Assembly: GCA_900155495.1 (NCBI GenBank)
Contig: FTLJ01000256.1
Location: 1 to 17,671, forward strand
DNA from: Porogramme epimiltina
Taxonomy: Eukaryota; Basidiomycota; Agaricomycetes; Polyporales; Polyporaceae
Length of the DNA stretch: 17,671 nucleotides
Reading direction: 5' to 3'
Shown here: positions 1 through 9,958 of the stretch, piece by piece
How positions within the stretch are numbered: position 1 is the first letter of the stretch
Layout of the letters: each line of letters opens with the position of its first letter
Notes under the pieces: model-generated
Databases searched by the model: none
The model's input: only the letters and a program-made list of their open reading frames with translations
Told to the model about the DNA's origin: nothing
Position numbers and translations under genes: made by a program

Positions 1-1
1 C

Positions 2-2634
2 CCCTCTCCCACCCGCGCCATCCCCGACATCTACACCTCCCCCCTCCTCGCCGCGTCCCCGCCCTACGCAGACCGCGACAGCGCCCGTGACGCCTTCTTC
101 CCGCGGCCGCACCCCCAGCAGTCCGCCTCGCCCCTCTCCGTCCAGCTTCCGCCCGCGCAACCCCAGTCCCTCCCGTCTCCCAACAACCCCACTCCTTCGC
201 CCCGCACGACCCTCTGGTGGGGTGAACTCGAGCCCTGGATGGACGAAGAGTACGCAAAGCAGGTCTGCAACCTCATGGGTTGGGATCCCATTAGTGTCAA
301 GGTCCCTCGCCCTGCCCCCGACCCTATCACCGGACAACAGGCAAACAACCCCGGTTATTGCTTCCTTACCTTCCCCACACAGGCCCAGGCCGCCTCCGTC
401 CTCACCCAGGTCAACAACACGACTTCGCCCCTGATCATGCCCAATTCGTCAAAGGCGTTCTCCCTCAACTGGGCCTCGTCGGTCCCGTCCGCCCCCGCCC
501 CCGCCAGTGCCGGCGGCCAGACTATCTCCATCCCAGGCGTGCAGAACCCCCAATACCCCAAGGAGTATAGCATCTTCGTCGGAGACCTTGCCCCTGAGGT
601 CTCCAACTCGGATCTGGTCGCCGTGTTCCGCAACCCAGTCCTCGGCCTCCGGAACGACCGCGAGCCGCGCTTCATCCGCCCGTTCTTGAGCTGTAAGAGC
701 GCCAAAATCATGCTCGACCCCGTTACTGGCGTCTCCCGCGGTTACGGCTTCGTCAGGCACGTATATAGTGACTATATGCGCTCGCAAAAATTTTGCTGAC
801 CGCCCTCTCAGGTTCACCGACGAGGCGGACCAGCAACGCGCGCTCATCGAGATGCATGGATTGTATTGCCTATCGCGCCCCAGTAAGGTTATTGTGTCTG
901 CACCACGTTCTAGCGCTGATCATGACGACATCCAGTGCGTATCTCCCCTGCGACGGCGAAGTTCAAGCCGGCTCCGGGCATGGCAGGGTTCGACTTCTCC
1001 CAGATGCCGTTCCCTCAGATGGCGCAAACAGGTTCTTCGCACCCCGGTCAAGAGCAGGCAGCGCACACAGCATCAGGGCCCGTCCCGCAGACGAAGAGTG
1101 TATCTGCGCCCCTGGCGGGCAGTGCGGCTCCACCAAACTCGAACGCCTCATTGACGAGCGCCGTGTCCAATTCGGGATCGTCGTCTTCCCTCTCCGCCCC
1201 CTCGTTAAGTTCAGGAACCAGCGCTGCGTCCTCGTCAACGCTGGCTTCTGCGTCTTCAGACGAACCTCTTAAGTCGGGTCAGTATCCCACCTCTAACGGG
1301 ACTGGCTCGTCGACACCGTCGAGTAGCAATGCCGTACCGTCGATCACTGCACCATTTGCTCAGCAGAGCGCGGATCAACTTCTCGCACAGCGCTATAATC
1401 TGTCGGAGGAGTCGTGGAAGCATCACGCCCAAGCACGCGCTATCCTCTCGAATCTGATTGGCCCCAACGGCGAGCAGTTGACGTCATCCGACCCTTACAA
1501 CACCACAGTCTTCGTCGGAGGGCTTTCGCCGCTGATCTCGGAGGAAACCTTGAGAACGTTCTTTGCACCCTTCGGGGAGATCCACTACGTGAGTTCCTTT
1601 CCGATCTTATTATGCGGCAGCGTGCTTACGGCTCCCGGATCTAGGTCAAGGTCCCTGTGGGCAAGCACTGCGGTTTCGTGCAATTTGTGCGGAAACCGGA
1701 TGCCGAACGCGCCATCGAAAAGATGCAGGGGTTCCCCATCGGCGGGAGCAGGATCAGACTGAGCTGGGGGCGTAGCCAATGTACGTTCGTGTTGCACGTC
1801 CTCGTGAGCTGTTTCCTGATGCGCCGGTTCACAGACAAGGCAGCGCAGGCGGCGGCGCAGGCAGCGCAAGCGGCAGCTTTCCAGGCCCAATATCAGGCGC
1901 AGCTGCAGCAGCAGGTCCAGGTCCAGTCGCAGAGCCATGCGGCGCCGGCCCAGCAGCCACCGCAGCAGACGGCCGCGGCACCTAGCCCTGCGGAAGCGTT
2001 GCAGTTGCTCGAGTCGTGGGGGCTGTCCAACCTTCTCAAGGGCGGCGTGCCCGTGCCCCCACCCCCGCCCGTGATGGAGAATGTGAGTAACGAGCGTCAG
2101 ATTGAAGCTGCACTGCTCAACGACGTCAATGGCGATCGCATGGCGTCGTTTCACGCATTCGCACCTCCCATTTTTGCGCCCCGTCAGTCTGGCAACGCCA
2201 CGACCGCTACCACCACCTTCTCCCCCTTCTCTCCCGACCCCGCTTACCTCGTGAACAATGATGCGCTCGGCGGGCAAGGACAGAGCACGAAGGGTCAATT
2301 CCCGTGGTACCAAATCGGGAAGGAGGAGAACCCGTCCAACTCCAGCGGGAAGGTGTCGCCCACATCGGTGCCCACTGCACGCGCTTCAACCTCTGCTCAG
2401 CGCTTCACGTCGTTCCTCGGAGAGTCACCCGCACCTGGTTCCTTCCAGCCCGCCCGGGCATCGAGCCGCCAGGAGGGCCCCATCGCTAGGCCGGACGCTC
2501 GGAGAGCGTCCCAGAAGGATGATTTCAATTCCAACGGCCCGGATCAGGACACCATTAGGGACCTCAACGGGACGCTTGCCAGTCTAGCCCTGGACGATCA
2601 CGAGAACGGGCAGTCCTCGTCTGCCGCACACTAA
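2..2634 (+). CDS. Three-RRM RNA-binding protein, Nam8/Ngr1/Csx1 type (5' partial)
   Basis: The frame is open from the window edge. Exons: <2-756, 812-882, 936-1588, 1645-1780, 1835-2634; 804 residues are visible. A Pro/Ser-rich N-terminal part precedes RRM1 (about residues 69-155, starting TTLWWGELEPW). RRM2 starts near residue 189 (YSIFVGDLAPE), with RNP1 GYGFVRF at 247-253. A Ser-rich linker leads to RRM3 (465-537, TTVFVGGLSP, then CGFVQF). The tail holds Ala/Gln runs, a proline run and disordered sequence. Known family: Nam8 is a U1 snRNP protein that supports splicing at weak 5' sites, and Ngr1 and Csx1 control mRNA stability. The three-RRM order and the SWGRSQ end of RRM3 fit this group, but the sequence cannot say which role applies. 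Intron lengths are 55, 53, 56 and 54 nt; the first is GC-AG. The start codon lies upstream of the window. Confidence 0.93.
757..811 (+). other. Non-canonical GC-AG intron inside RRM2
   Basis: The conserved RNP1 motif GYGFVRF is restored only if the exon ends at 756 (gtcag) and the next begins at 812 (gttcacc). The intron then begins GCACGT and ends CTCTCAG, 55 nt. A GT lies only 4 nt downstream at 761 (gtatat). Using it with the same acceptor shifts the frame, and with the later introns spliced the first stop is at 1270-1272. The CAG|GCACGT context resembles known GC donors. Confidence 0.85.
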
Positions 2635-3322
2635 ATGCATCCACCCCACCTCCTGCACCTCAATCACAAGTATATATCGCACGCAAACAACTATTCCCCA
2701 CTCTCTCCTTTCCCATCTCGTTCGATCGTTTGGGTTCTTTCGTCTTCATCCACATCCTACTATGACTGTCCAACAACGTCACATTCACGTTCTTCATGAC
2801 GCTCTGAATCGCCCCCGCCGTCGCCTTCTGTCTTTACCCCCGTCACGTTCTATGTTAACATGCGGATCTGTTATAGTACCCCATCCCCCTCCGCCACTGT
2901 CCTCTATCTCTCCCGTCCTGTCCCAGTTAGTCCCGAACGTTTCGTCGCCCCTGTCCGCCGCGTCCTAGTCGCACACACTCACCCGAATCGCCAAGTCTCT
3001 GAACATCTATCTCCCGTTCTCGTTTTGTGTCTTTCCTACTAGTTCCTGTTGCATCTCGTAGTCAGCTGTCCTAAGAGAATACGCCCCCTCTCCGTACAAT
3101 GAAACTAATCGAGCCAGGACGTTTGTAAGCTAGGCAATGACTCAGTGTGAGCGTGCCCGACGGTGTTCTCAAAGAACATCTTAGCGATAGCCAGACGAGG
3201 AGTGGCGCGACTGGAGGTGCTGGCAAACAAGCAGATGAATACAACATGGCCAAAGACAACTATTCACTATCACAAGCTACTACGCGTTCGCCCGACCTCC
3301 GAAAAGGGGGACCGAGCGTCGC
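2635..3322. other. Convergent intergenic region: 3' UTRs of the RRM gene and eIF3b
   Basis: This stretch of about 690 bases lies between two converging stop codons (2632-2634 on + and 3323-3325 on -). It is rich in C and T on the + strand and lacks sustained coding character. It should hold both 3' untranslated regions and polyadenylation signals. I could not place a specific poly(A) site. A short TA run (tatatat) sits near 2670, just after the RRM stop. Confidence 0.6.
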
Positions 3323-5988
3323 CTACTCGACGACCTCCTCCTCAATCTGCTCAATGACCTCGTCCACCCAGACTTCGATCTCCTCCTTGTCCTCCTGGGG
3401 CGTGCGCTCGCGCACGGGGGGCTCGGCGCGCTTGCCGCGGCGGCGGCGCTCGTCGGCGGCCTCCTCGTGGCAGCGCGCGCGCCACGCGTTCCACTCGTCG
3501 ACGAGGCGGCGGCGGTGCGCGACGAGCTCGGCGGAGACGCTGTGCTCCTCCGCCGCGTCCTCCTCGTCGAACGCGCGCGAGTACTCCTTGAGCGCGCGCC
3601 GGATCTGCTTCTGGCGCTCCTTGGCGAGCAGCGACGGCGGGCGCGGGCGCCAGAGGAACTGCTTGAAGCGGTCGAGGATGTGCTTCTCGAGCTCCTGCCC
3701 GCGGAAGTCCCACACGGCGTAGCCGTTCTCGAGCTGGTAGCGTGCGGGGCGGGTGAGTCAGTTGCTCTCGGGAGAAGAGAGAAAGAGAGAAGGGGGATGG
3801 GGAAAGGGCGTGCGTACCGTGTGCCTCCACGCGCTCGCGCTCGTCGCGAGGTACCGCCCGGACGGGTCCCACTCGGCGTCGGTGACGGCGTAGTGGTCCG
3901 CGGTGCCGAGGAGCTGGATGCCGGCGCCCCAGGGCGCGTTCTCGCGGCGGGTCTCGTCGACGGTGAAGTCGAGGTCCCAGAACTCGAGCTCGGACTTGCT
4001 CGAGGAGCCGACGGTGGCGAGGACGACGTGGCGGCCGCGCGGCGACCAGCGGACGGTGTTGGACGTGCGCCCGGAGAGCGTGCGGAGGAGCTTGAAGTCG
4101 CCCTTGGTGCGCTCGTGCTGGTAGAAGGACACGTCCGTCTTGATCGTGATGCCTGGCCCTGGGTTGCCGACGTTCGGGTCGCTGCTTGAGACGAGTGCGA
4201 ACCGGTCGCCCTTGGGCTCCCATGAGAAGTCGGTCACGGTGTCTATGGGAAGACGGATGAGGACTGCGTTTCTGGGAACATCACAAAGGTCCACTTACCC
4301 TTGAGCTCAACGACCTCCACAGGGAAATTCTTCTCCCTGACACGGAAGATCTCGAGATTGCAGAAGATAGACTTCTTGGTTTTGGTATGGCGGTCAACCT
4401 TGACGCAGAGGAAGTCGCCCTGGTTTTGCCAGTAGAGTTTACACTATTGTTCCATGTCCGCGGTCAGAGAGGTCCACGTAATGAGACAATGGCAGTACGT
4501 ACCTCCGTTACGTTGAACAGGTTCTTCTGTCGTAACGTTTCTCGACTGGGGAAGTTCATCAGCGACACGCGTGCCGGCTGGTTCTGCACTTCGGGGGTCC
4601 AGAACGCGATCATGTTCTCCCTCGCCTTCTTCACCTTCGGCGCAGCGCCGTTGGCAGCCGCCTTGTTGTCCTTCTCCATGTCCTCGCGATCCTTGTCGCC
4701 GAGCGGGCACCACTCGAAGTCGACGACACCCTCGATTTTGATGCTCTTCTTGCCCTGCAGACCCATGCCGGGCAGCTCGTACACGCTGATCTGCTGACCG
4801 GGGGTGACGCGCGCGACGAACTTGTCGTCCGGGCTCCACTTGAGCGCGGGCCACTGCATCTGCTTCTTCGTGTCGTCGCCCGTCTCGGGGTGCACGTTCG
4901 GGAACGTGCGGAGGAGGTTGCCGGTCTTGATGTCCCACACGGCGATGTTGTTCCCCTCGTCCTCGGGCGAGAAGTACTGTGGGCCCTGCTCCGCACCCTC
5001 GCGCACGACGATGGGGTCGTACGACCAGGTGACGAGGTACTGCTCGTTGGGCGAGAAGTCGATGAGCTTGACCAGCGGGTGCGCGAACCGTGACTGCGGC
5101 TCCCACGACGTTCCACCCCAAAGCCGCACACCTTGCCTGTGAAGCGTCGCAAGGTACGTGCCCATTGGCGACCACGAGACGTAGAGGTCTGTCCAGTTCT
5201 ACATGCGCCAAGGGGGCTTAATGATGGCGATGAATGTGAATGAAAAAGAGGCACGCACGAGTTTGCTGTAAGCGATGTCGCATTGCGAGGGCTTTCCATG
5301 CCAGTGGACCTCTACCTCGTCTCCGCGGTACGTCGCATACTGATCACGGCCTTGGGGGTCTCCGAGCCATGCGCGCAAGTGTTCCTACCGCAACGTTCGG
5401 TCCCAAAGCGCACCCCGCAGTCAAACCACGACGTACCTTCGCCTTATACTCCTCAGGCTCCGGCTCTTCGTAGGTCTCATCCATGCTGAGATAGCGCTCG
5501 AAGTCGGTGAAGCGGTTGATGAGGAATGTGTGCTTTGCGTCGAAGGGGTGGCCGTTCATCGTCGCAAGGGCGCGCGAGGCATCATCGGGGTTCTTAAACT
5601 CCATAAAGAGATACCTACGGCACATACCACATTGATACCCTTTCCATGTACGACCCAGACTACAAATGAACGCACCCTTTGCTCTTGCCCTTCGCATCAT
5701 CCCAAGGGACATTGATGTTTTCCGGCTTTATGGGGCAGCCCTTGCGGGAGAAATCCTTGGCGATCTTCTGAAGAAGCTTGTCCAGCTTTGACTTGTCGAT
5801 GACGGGTACGCCGTCTACGACTACGATGTTGTCGAGGCCGTCATCGTACTCGACCTCATATCTAACCGAAAAGTCAGGGACCAGGAGAGAAAGGCAGGAA
5901 AGCGAGAGTCTACGTACTTTGCCTCGATGTCGGTGTAGTCAATGTCTTCGTCATCGTACGAAGCGCCGTTCACGCCGTTGGGAGCCAT
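3323..5988 (-). CDS. PRT1: Eukaryotic translation initiation factor 3 subunit B (eIF3b/PRT1)
   Basis: Complete gene, 745 aa, a usual length for fungal eIF3b. Exons in reading order: 5988-5918, 5861-5676, 5614-5437, 5384-5259, 5198-4503, 4443-4299, 4242-3818, 3733-3323. Introns are 56, 61, 52, 60, 59, 56 and 84 nt, all GT-AG. An acidic N-terminus ([20 protein letters not shown]) precedes an RRM at about 35-120, with RNP1 KGYLFMEF at 85-92. From about 190 to 640 lies the WD-like eIF2A-type beta-propeller ([33 protein letters not shown]). The hallmark [11 protein letters not shown] is at 635-645, followed by an acidic helical tail. Known role: scaffold of eIF3 on the 40S subunit; the RRM contacts eIF3a/eIF3j, and the C-terminus binds eIF3i/eIF3g. 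The start ATG has a good context (GCC ATG G), and the 70 leader bases read contain no upstream ATG. The last two exons are markedly GC-rich. Confidence 0.97.
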
Positions 5989-6480
5989 GGCGAGCAAAAT
6001 GGTGTCTGGCGATGTGTGTGTAGCCGAGGAAAAATTAGGCTCGAGGCGAAGGTGAGATCTAAACCCAGCCTAGGGTTACCGCCTTGTCAGATCTGGGCGC
6101 CTGTTCACGAGTCGCGCCGGGTTACCGCGGCACGTTGCTTTGATAGTTCATACGTTCAACGTCAACAATCAACCTGCAGCCAACCATTTGGTATACCGCA
6201 CGGAAGACCCCAGTGTCGGTGGGATGTAAGGACTGGCGTATGCGCGTCTATTTGGCAGCTTGCTGACATTCTCTCTACAGTCCTAGGGTCCTCGTGTACT
6301 GGGCTAGAACTACCCAGTTCGATCACATGTGGCCTGTTCAAACACAGGCGCCACTGCGCTGCATTGGGCGGCTGGGCACAAGCAGACAGATGTCTTTCCG
6401 GAGACTGATACACCATTGGCCAGTGATCGGCAGTCCGGGGGAACTGCAAGTCGCAACACCCATCCGTCTCCAACCGTCTC
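5989..6480. promoter_or_regulatory. Divergent promoter region between eIF3b (-) and the unknown gene (+)
   Basis: The 492 bases separate two divergent start codons. They contain the 10-mer GGGTTACCGC twice (6073-6082 and 6119-6128, 46 bp apart). The first copy overlaps a telobox-like CTAGGGTT (6070-6077) about 80 bp from the eIF3b ATG. An intron-like segment on the + strand at 6226-6280 (GTAAGG donor, CTGAC branch, CTCTCTACAG end, 55 nt) could be a leader intron of the downstream gene. No TATA box stands out. Promoter function is inferred from position. Confidence 0.55.
6226..6280 (+). other. Candidate 5' leader intron of the unknown gene
   Basis: The segment starts GTAAGG, has CTGAC at 6263-6267 and ends in a pyrimidine tract with ACAG. 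Length and signals match the confirmed introns of this window. It lies about 200 bases upstream of the ATG at 6481, and no convincing coding sequence flanks it. A 5' UTR intron is therefore the simplest reading; a chance match remains possible. Confidence 0.4.
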
Positions 6481-7678
6481 ATGTCGGACCGGACCGGACC
6501 ACGCGTACTGGACCGGCTCATCAACAAGGTCGAGTGTCTGGCACTAGACATCTCGCCTCGAAAGCTCAGTCTCCTTCGAAACGCGGGACCTCCGACGCGG
6601 TAAACGCGTCAGCCAAAACCGGCTCGTCATTGTTAAAACGCAAACAATTCCCCCGTCCTAGGACCAGCGACATCACCACGCTCGCTGTCTCCAAACTGAC
6701 CACTCTCGACGCCATCACTCTCCCCACCCTCACTCGCCCCGGCCAGTCTAAGGTACGCTTCAGTGACATGGAGGACGATATAATGGGAAGGTTCTTCTAC
6801 CTCCCCTCAGCCCACCTTCCCCCCGGGAGCTGTGGGTTCTTCTATTACCACCACGACAAAAACAGCCCCCCGCTTGCGGGTGGAGTCAGGTTCCGCCTGA
6901 CCAGAACGCCGCACCCCGCCGACTTTGCCTCGGGAACGGATCTCATCTTGAACGGTCTCCCGTGGGTGCTACCCTCGTTCTACGTCCTTAAACGGCCTGC
7001 TTTGAAGCACCTGAAGGCGATTGCAATACGAGACGGCTTCTTCTCCGAGGACGAGGTGGCGGCGGCGGATGCGATGGACACGACCTATCACTACCGACAT
7101 CTTCTCACGTTGAGGCTTGTCCACTCCTTCGGGCAACCTTTCCATGTTGACCTCACCACGGACATGCCGAGGATCACTTTCATCGGGAAAGACGGCCTGA
7201 AGAATCCTTGTTTGAATGTCGCGTTCGGCATCCGTGCGCGAGACGGCATCAAGGAGAAAGCCCATCCCCTGTATGAAGGTGAGCCATGCAGACCAAACGG
7301 GCCTCGACTCTCACTTTCTCTGACTGGGTTGGGCGTGGGGCTCACCTCTTCGCAGGGAAGCTGCTCTGCGCGTTCGAGCGGTCTACGCTTCCACAACACG
7401 CAGGGAAGCGCGTAGTCGTCATGCGCGTCGTGCGCGTCCTGGAGCCCGTACGGACCAAACTCCTCGCCCCCGATATTGTGATGGACACAGGCTACGAACG
7501 CGCCCCTTCCGCAATAGTGCCGCGGGAGGGCGAGCTACTCTCGTTCCTCAGCCATCGCTGCCCCAGACTATGGGCTATAGACATAGATAAATCAGCGTTG
7601 ACCAGACTTTCCGGGGGCCTGGAGACGCTATTCGAGAACCAGCGCATTTATGGTGACTGGCAGCCCACGTTGCCATAA
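6481..7678 (+). CDS. Unknown protein of an apparently agaricomycete-specific family
   Basis: Exons: 6481-6599, 6662-7278, 7356-7678; introns of 62 and 77 nt (GT-AG); 352 aa. The start is the ATG at 6481 (MSDRTGPRVLDRLINKVECL). Its frame hits a stop at 6601-6603 unless the first intron (GTAAAC..CCTAG) is removed, after which the frame continues smoothly (PPTR-TSDITTLAVSKL). Recognisable blocks are MEDDIMGRFFYLPSAHLPPG near residue 76, an aromatic stretch FFYYHHD, FHVDLTTDMPRITFIG, and CAFERSTLPQHAGKRVVVMRV after the second intron. There is no signal peptide or membrane segment, and I recognise no enzyme motif. From memory, the sequence resembles a recurrent family of hypothetical proteins in wood-decay basidiomycetes. 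Function is unknown. Confidence 0.85.
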
Positions 7679-7729
7679 TGTACGTCGTGTCCTTTTCCAT
7701 GGGGGTCTCTATGCATACTCCCAATCATT

Positions 7730-7854
7730 TCCTCCTTAATCCACGATGTAGCATGATGCAATTACACTCCTCATGCGTCACCTTATATTCTGTCAGTGAT
7801 TTGGTCTATAAATCTCTCGAGTTCCTTTGGAGGGGCCGGACTTGTTAAGGAGGA
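7730..7854. repeat. 10-bp perfect inverted repeat enclosing about 105 bp
   Basis: TCCTCCTTAA at 7730-7739 is the exact reverse complement of TTAAGGAGGA at 7845-7854. The enclosed segment holds a TATAAAT at 7808-7814. I saw no clear target-site duplication beside the arms, so a miniature transposon is only one possibility. Confidence 0.4.
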
Positions 7855-9188
7855 GTCCATAGTACCTCCTTCTGTCTAAGCTCTCCACACCGCGCGAAGA
7901 TTTCCAGGGGGTGGATGTTTGCCAACGTTCTTTCAGCCGGCTACCGGAATGAGAAACACATTATATAACACCGCGCAAAGCACCCAGCGTAAGGTAGCCC
8001 TCTCACCGACGCTGCCGAGTTGCTTCGCATGATGAGGGGCTGATCGGGAGCGCACGCTGCGTTGTACGCAGACAGTGAAGAGAAAAGAGGAGGGGAGGGC
8101 GTTGGCGGAGTGGACGCTGTGGCGGGGCAGTAGTGGATGTTATAATTGAGGTCGGAGTACTTGATCATAGTACACGGACTCTCTGACATGGCATACTGTG
8201 CATTGCGATATTGAGATGTTCCAACCTGTCTTCGCTCGCACTGGACGCCTCATTGGGACATCTGCCAGCAAGACTAGGTTCAAAGAGGCACCGCACCGCG
8301 AACAACACCCGCACGACGGACACTGCTGCAAGGCGCGCGCACGCTGTACGCTTCGGGTTACGAGTAGACGTACCTAGACCCGGTGGCAGACCGTAGTCTC
8401 AGCGCGGTGTACCACCGGTACCGCTCGGCAGGGCGACCCGCCCGTTGAGTCTGCGCACGCCGCGCGCTCCAAACGAGCGCAAGATCCGGCGCAGGAGCAA
8501 ATCGCACGCGGCCGAGTTGACGTGCGCAGCCGAAGTTTGTATGGAGGTTTGCTATCGGCGCGCCTTGCTATCGCTGTGTGGCGGGCCGGGGCGCTCTCGG
8601 ATCGATGGCATACAACGCCAGGGGAGTGAAGGTACTAGGCTCGGCGAAGGGTGGCTCGCGATGCGACGTTACTTGGCCGTTTGAAAGCCGTGGTCGGCGT
8701 CATGTGTATGAAACGGGCCGAGGCCCAGGAACGCTAGACGGAGTAAAAGGAAGGTCTATCGTGGATGCTCCGCATGTATACATGTGAGGCGGTGCGCGCA
8801 GCCACACTGACTCGGACGCGAAATTCTGATGTAGCACGAGTGGGCGTTTTGATGGTCCAACAATATCCTCAAGTAGAGAGTTCAACTGCGCCAGGTAGCT
8901 GTCAGTGTCCTGTGAACTGTGCCTCCAAACCGAGGCTACAATACCGGGAACATAGTCAACGGCGCGCGTAGCGGGGGCTTCTATCCAGGGTGTCCTACAG
9001 GCGTATATAGCGCAAACTCCGCAATGAGACATTTCATGACGTAGACGTCGAGTCAATTGTCGGGGCTGCGCACACGTGGGTACGTTCGAGGAGTAGATCC
9101 TACTCATCCCTGACGGCGCAGCTCGAACTTGTCTCGTCCCGGAGGGCTCCGACCCACATCGGCCGGGTCGCACTTAGCCACAGTTACC

Positions 9189-9198
9189 CCCACGTGGG
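9189..9198. promoter_or_regulatory. Palindromic E-box, CCCACGTGGG
   Basis: A perfect 10-bp palindrome centred on CACGTG, the core site of bHLH factors such as Cbf1 or SREBP-type proteins. A second CACGTG with the same right flank (CACACGTGGG) lies at 9071-9080. Binding is inferred from the motif only. Confidence 0.3.
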
Positions 9199-9702
9199 CG
9201 ATTGCCGCATTGCTCGTTGCGTGCCTGCGTTGGGTTTTCGCGACGCATCGAAATCAAAAGACACTGCCCCTCGCGTAGTGTTGCGCGCGGGAGCACGGCC
9301 CCTTGCGTGCCGAATGGAGCTGAACTAAATGCCACTGGCGGACGAGAAATCGGCAGAAGCGGGAGGTGTTTCCGGCACGAGCATTTGACTAAGGTCCTAG
9401 GTTGCGCAGCTGAACGGATGCGAGACGAGGACGTCAGGTGGTGCATTGTGCATAGGGATTCATGGCGCGCGACAGATGCGGCGCGTAGGTGCGATGAAAC
9501 CGATAGTGGTGCATTGCAGGTAGTGCCGGGCGGGGTCGGGACGGATGACAGGTCCTGGCGTCGCGGAGCCATTGGTGTTCGTGGCCAAGCGGTGCGCAGC
9601 GAATGCAAGGTTCGGAGCCTCGCTCTACGGACGCCACAGGACGACAGGGCGGCGGGAAAGAGGCCGGGAGGCCATAGGGAGGGGCCCGGGCGCAGCGTGC
9701 GC

Positions 9703-9735
9703 GGACAGAGAGAGAGAAGACGAGAAGGAGAGGGG
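9703..9735 (+). repeat. GA-rich purine tract
   Basis: The run consists of AGAGAGAGAGAAGA (9707-9720), one C, then GAGAAGGAGAGGGG (9722-9735). It sits in a wider purine-rich zone (about 9640-9835) some 250 bp upstream of the TATA-like element of the stomatin gene. Such a tract may exclude nucleosomes; this is inference. Confidence 0.6.
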
Positions 9736-9952
9736 CGGCCGAGGCGGCAGGCAGCCGGGGCTCGAGCACGGGCGAAGGCAGGGGCCGGGAGACTCGGGGA
9801 GGACGCGGTGGGAATGGAGACGCGTGCAGGGGCCGCCCGACGGGCGCCAACGTCACGGACGGCGGACACGGTGCGCTGCGGACGCACGCACCTGACGTTC
9901 TCGTCCACTTACCGCCTCCCTCGCTCTCACCCTCGTCTCCTCGCGCCGCCCA

Positions 9953-9958
9953 TATAAG
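9953..9958 (+). promoter_or_regulatory. TATA-like element of the stomatin gene
   Basis: TATAAG lies in CCATATAAGCC, followed by a C/T-rich stretch (about 9975-10025) typical of fungal transcription start regions. It sits about 80 bases upstream of the first ATG (10036) and about 335 upstream of the ATG chosen for the protein. No start site can be fixed from sequence alone. Confidence 0.45.

Noticed and set aside
2081..2186. Possible extra intron in the last exon of the RRM gene, beginning GTGAGT at 2081
   Set aside because: No acceptor lies at the usual 50-85 nt distance, and the intervening peptide (GDRMASFHAFAPPIF) looks like genuine coding sequence.
3351..4223. Long open frames in other phases and on the antisense strand of the eIF3b 3' exons
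   Set aside because: They are shadows of strong G/C third-position bias in a certain gene; the peptides are Arg/Ala/Val-rich with no motifs.
6060..6080. AAACCC/AGGGTTA as a telomere remnant or chromosome end
   Set aside because: There is only one copy on each strand, no tandem array, and housekeeping genes lie on both sides.
6294..6660. Start of the unknown gene at an upstream frame running without introns from 6294
   Set aside because: The alternative with ATG at 6481 and a 62-nt intron gives a well-formed N-terminus with correct splice signals, while the upstream frame begins with a non-ATG codon and has random composition.
8140..8331. Small minus-strand frame with a Cys-rich start (CPSCGCCSRCG), a possible zinc-ribbon or small secreted protein
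   Set aside because: The rest of the peptide has no family pattern, no signal peptide and no conserved partner, so the cysteines are likely chance.
9174..9957. Long overlapping open frames on both strands (about 245-250 codons each)
   Set aside because: They overlap each other in GC-rich DNA, begin with non-ATG codons, are compositionally random and resemble no family. They are most simply chance frames.
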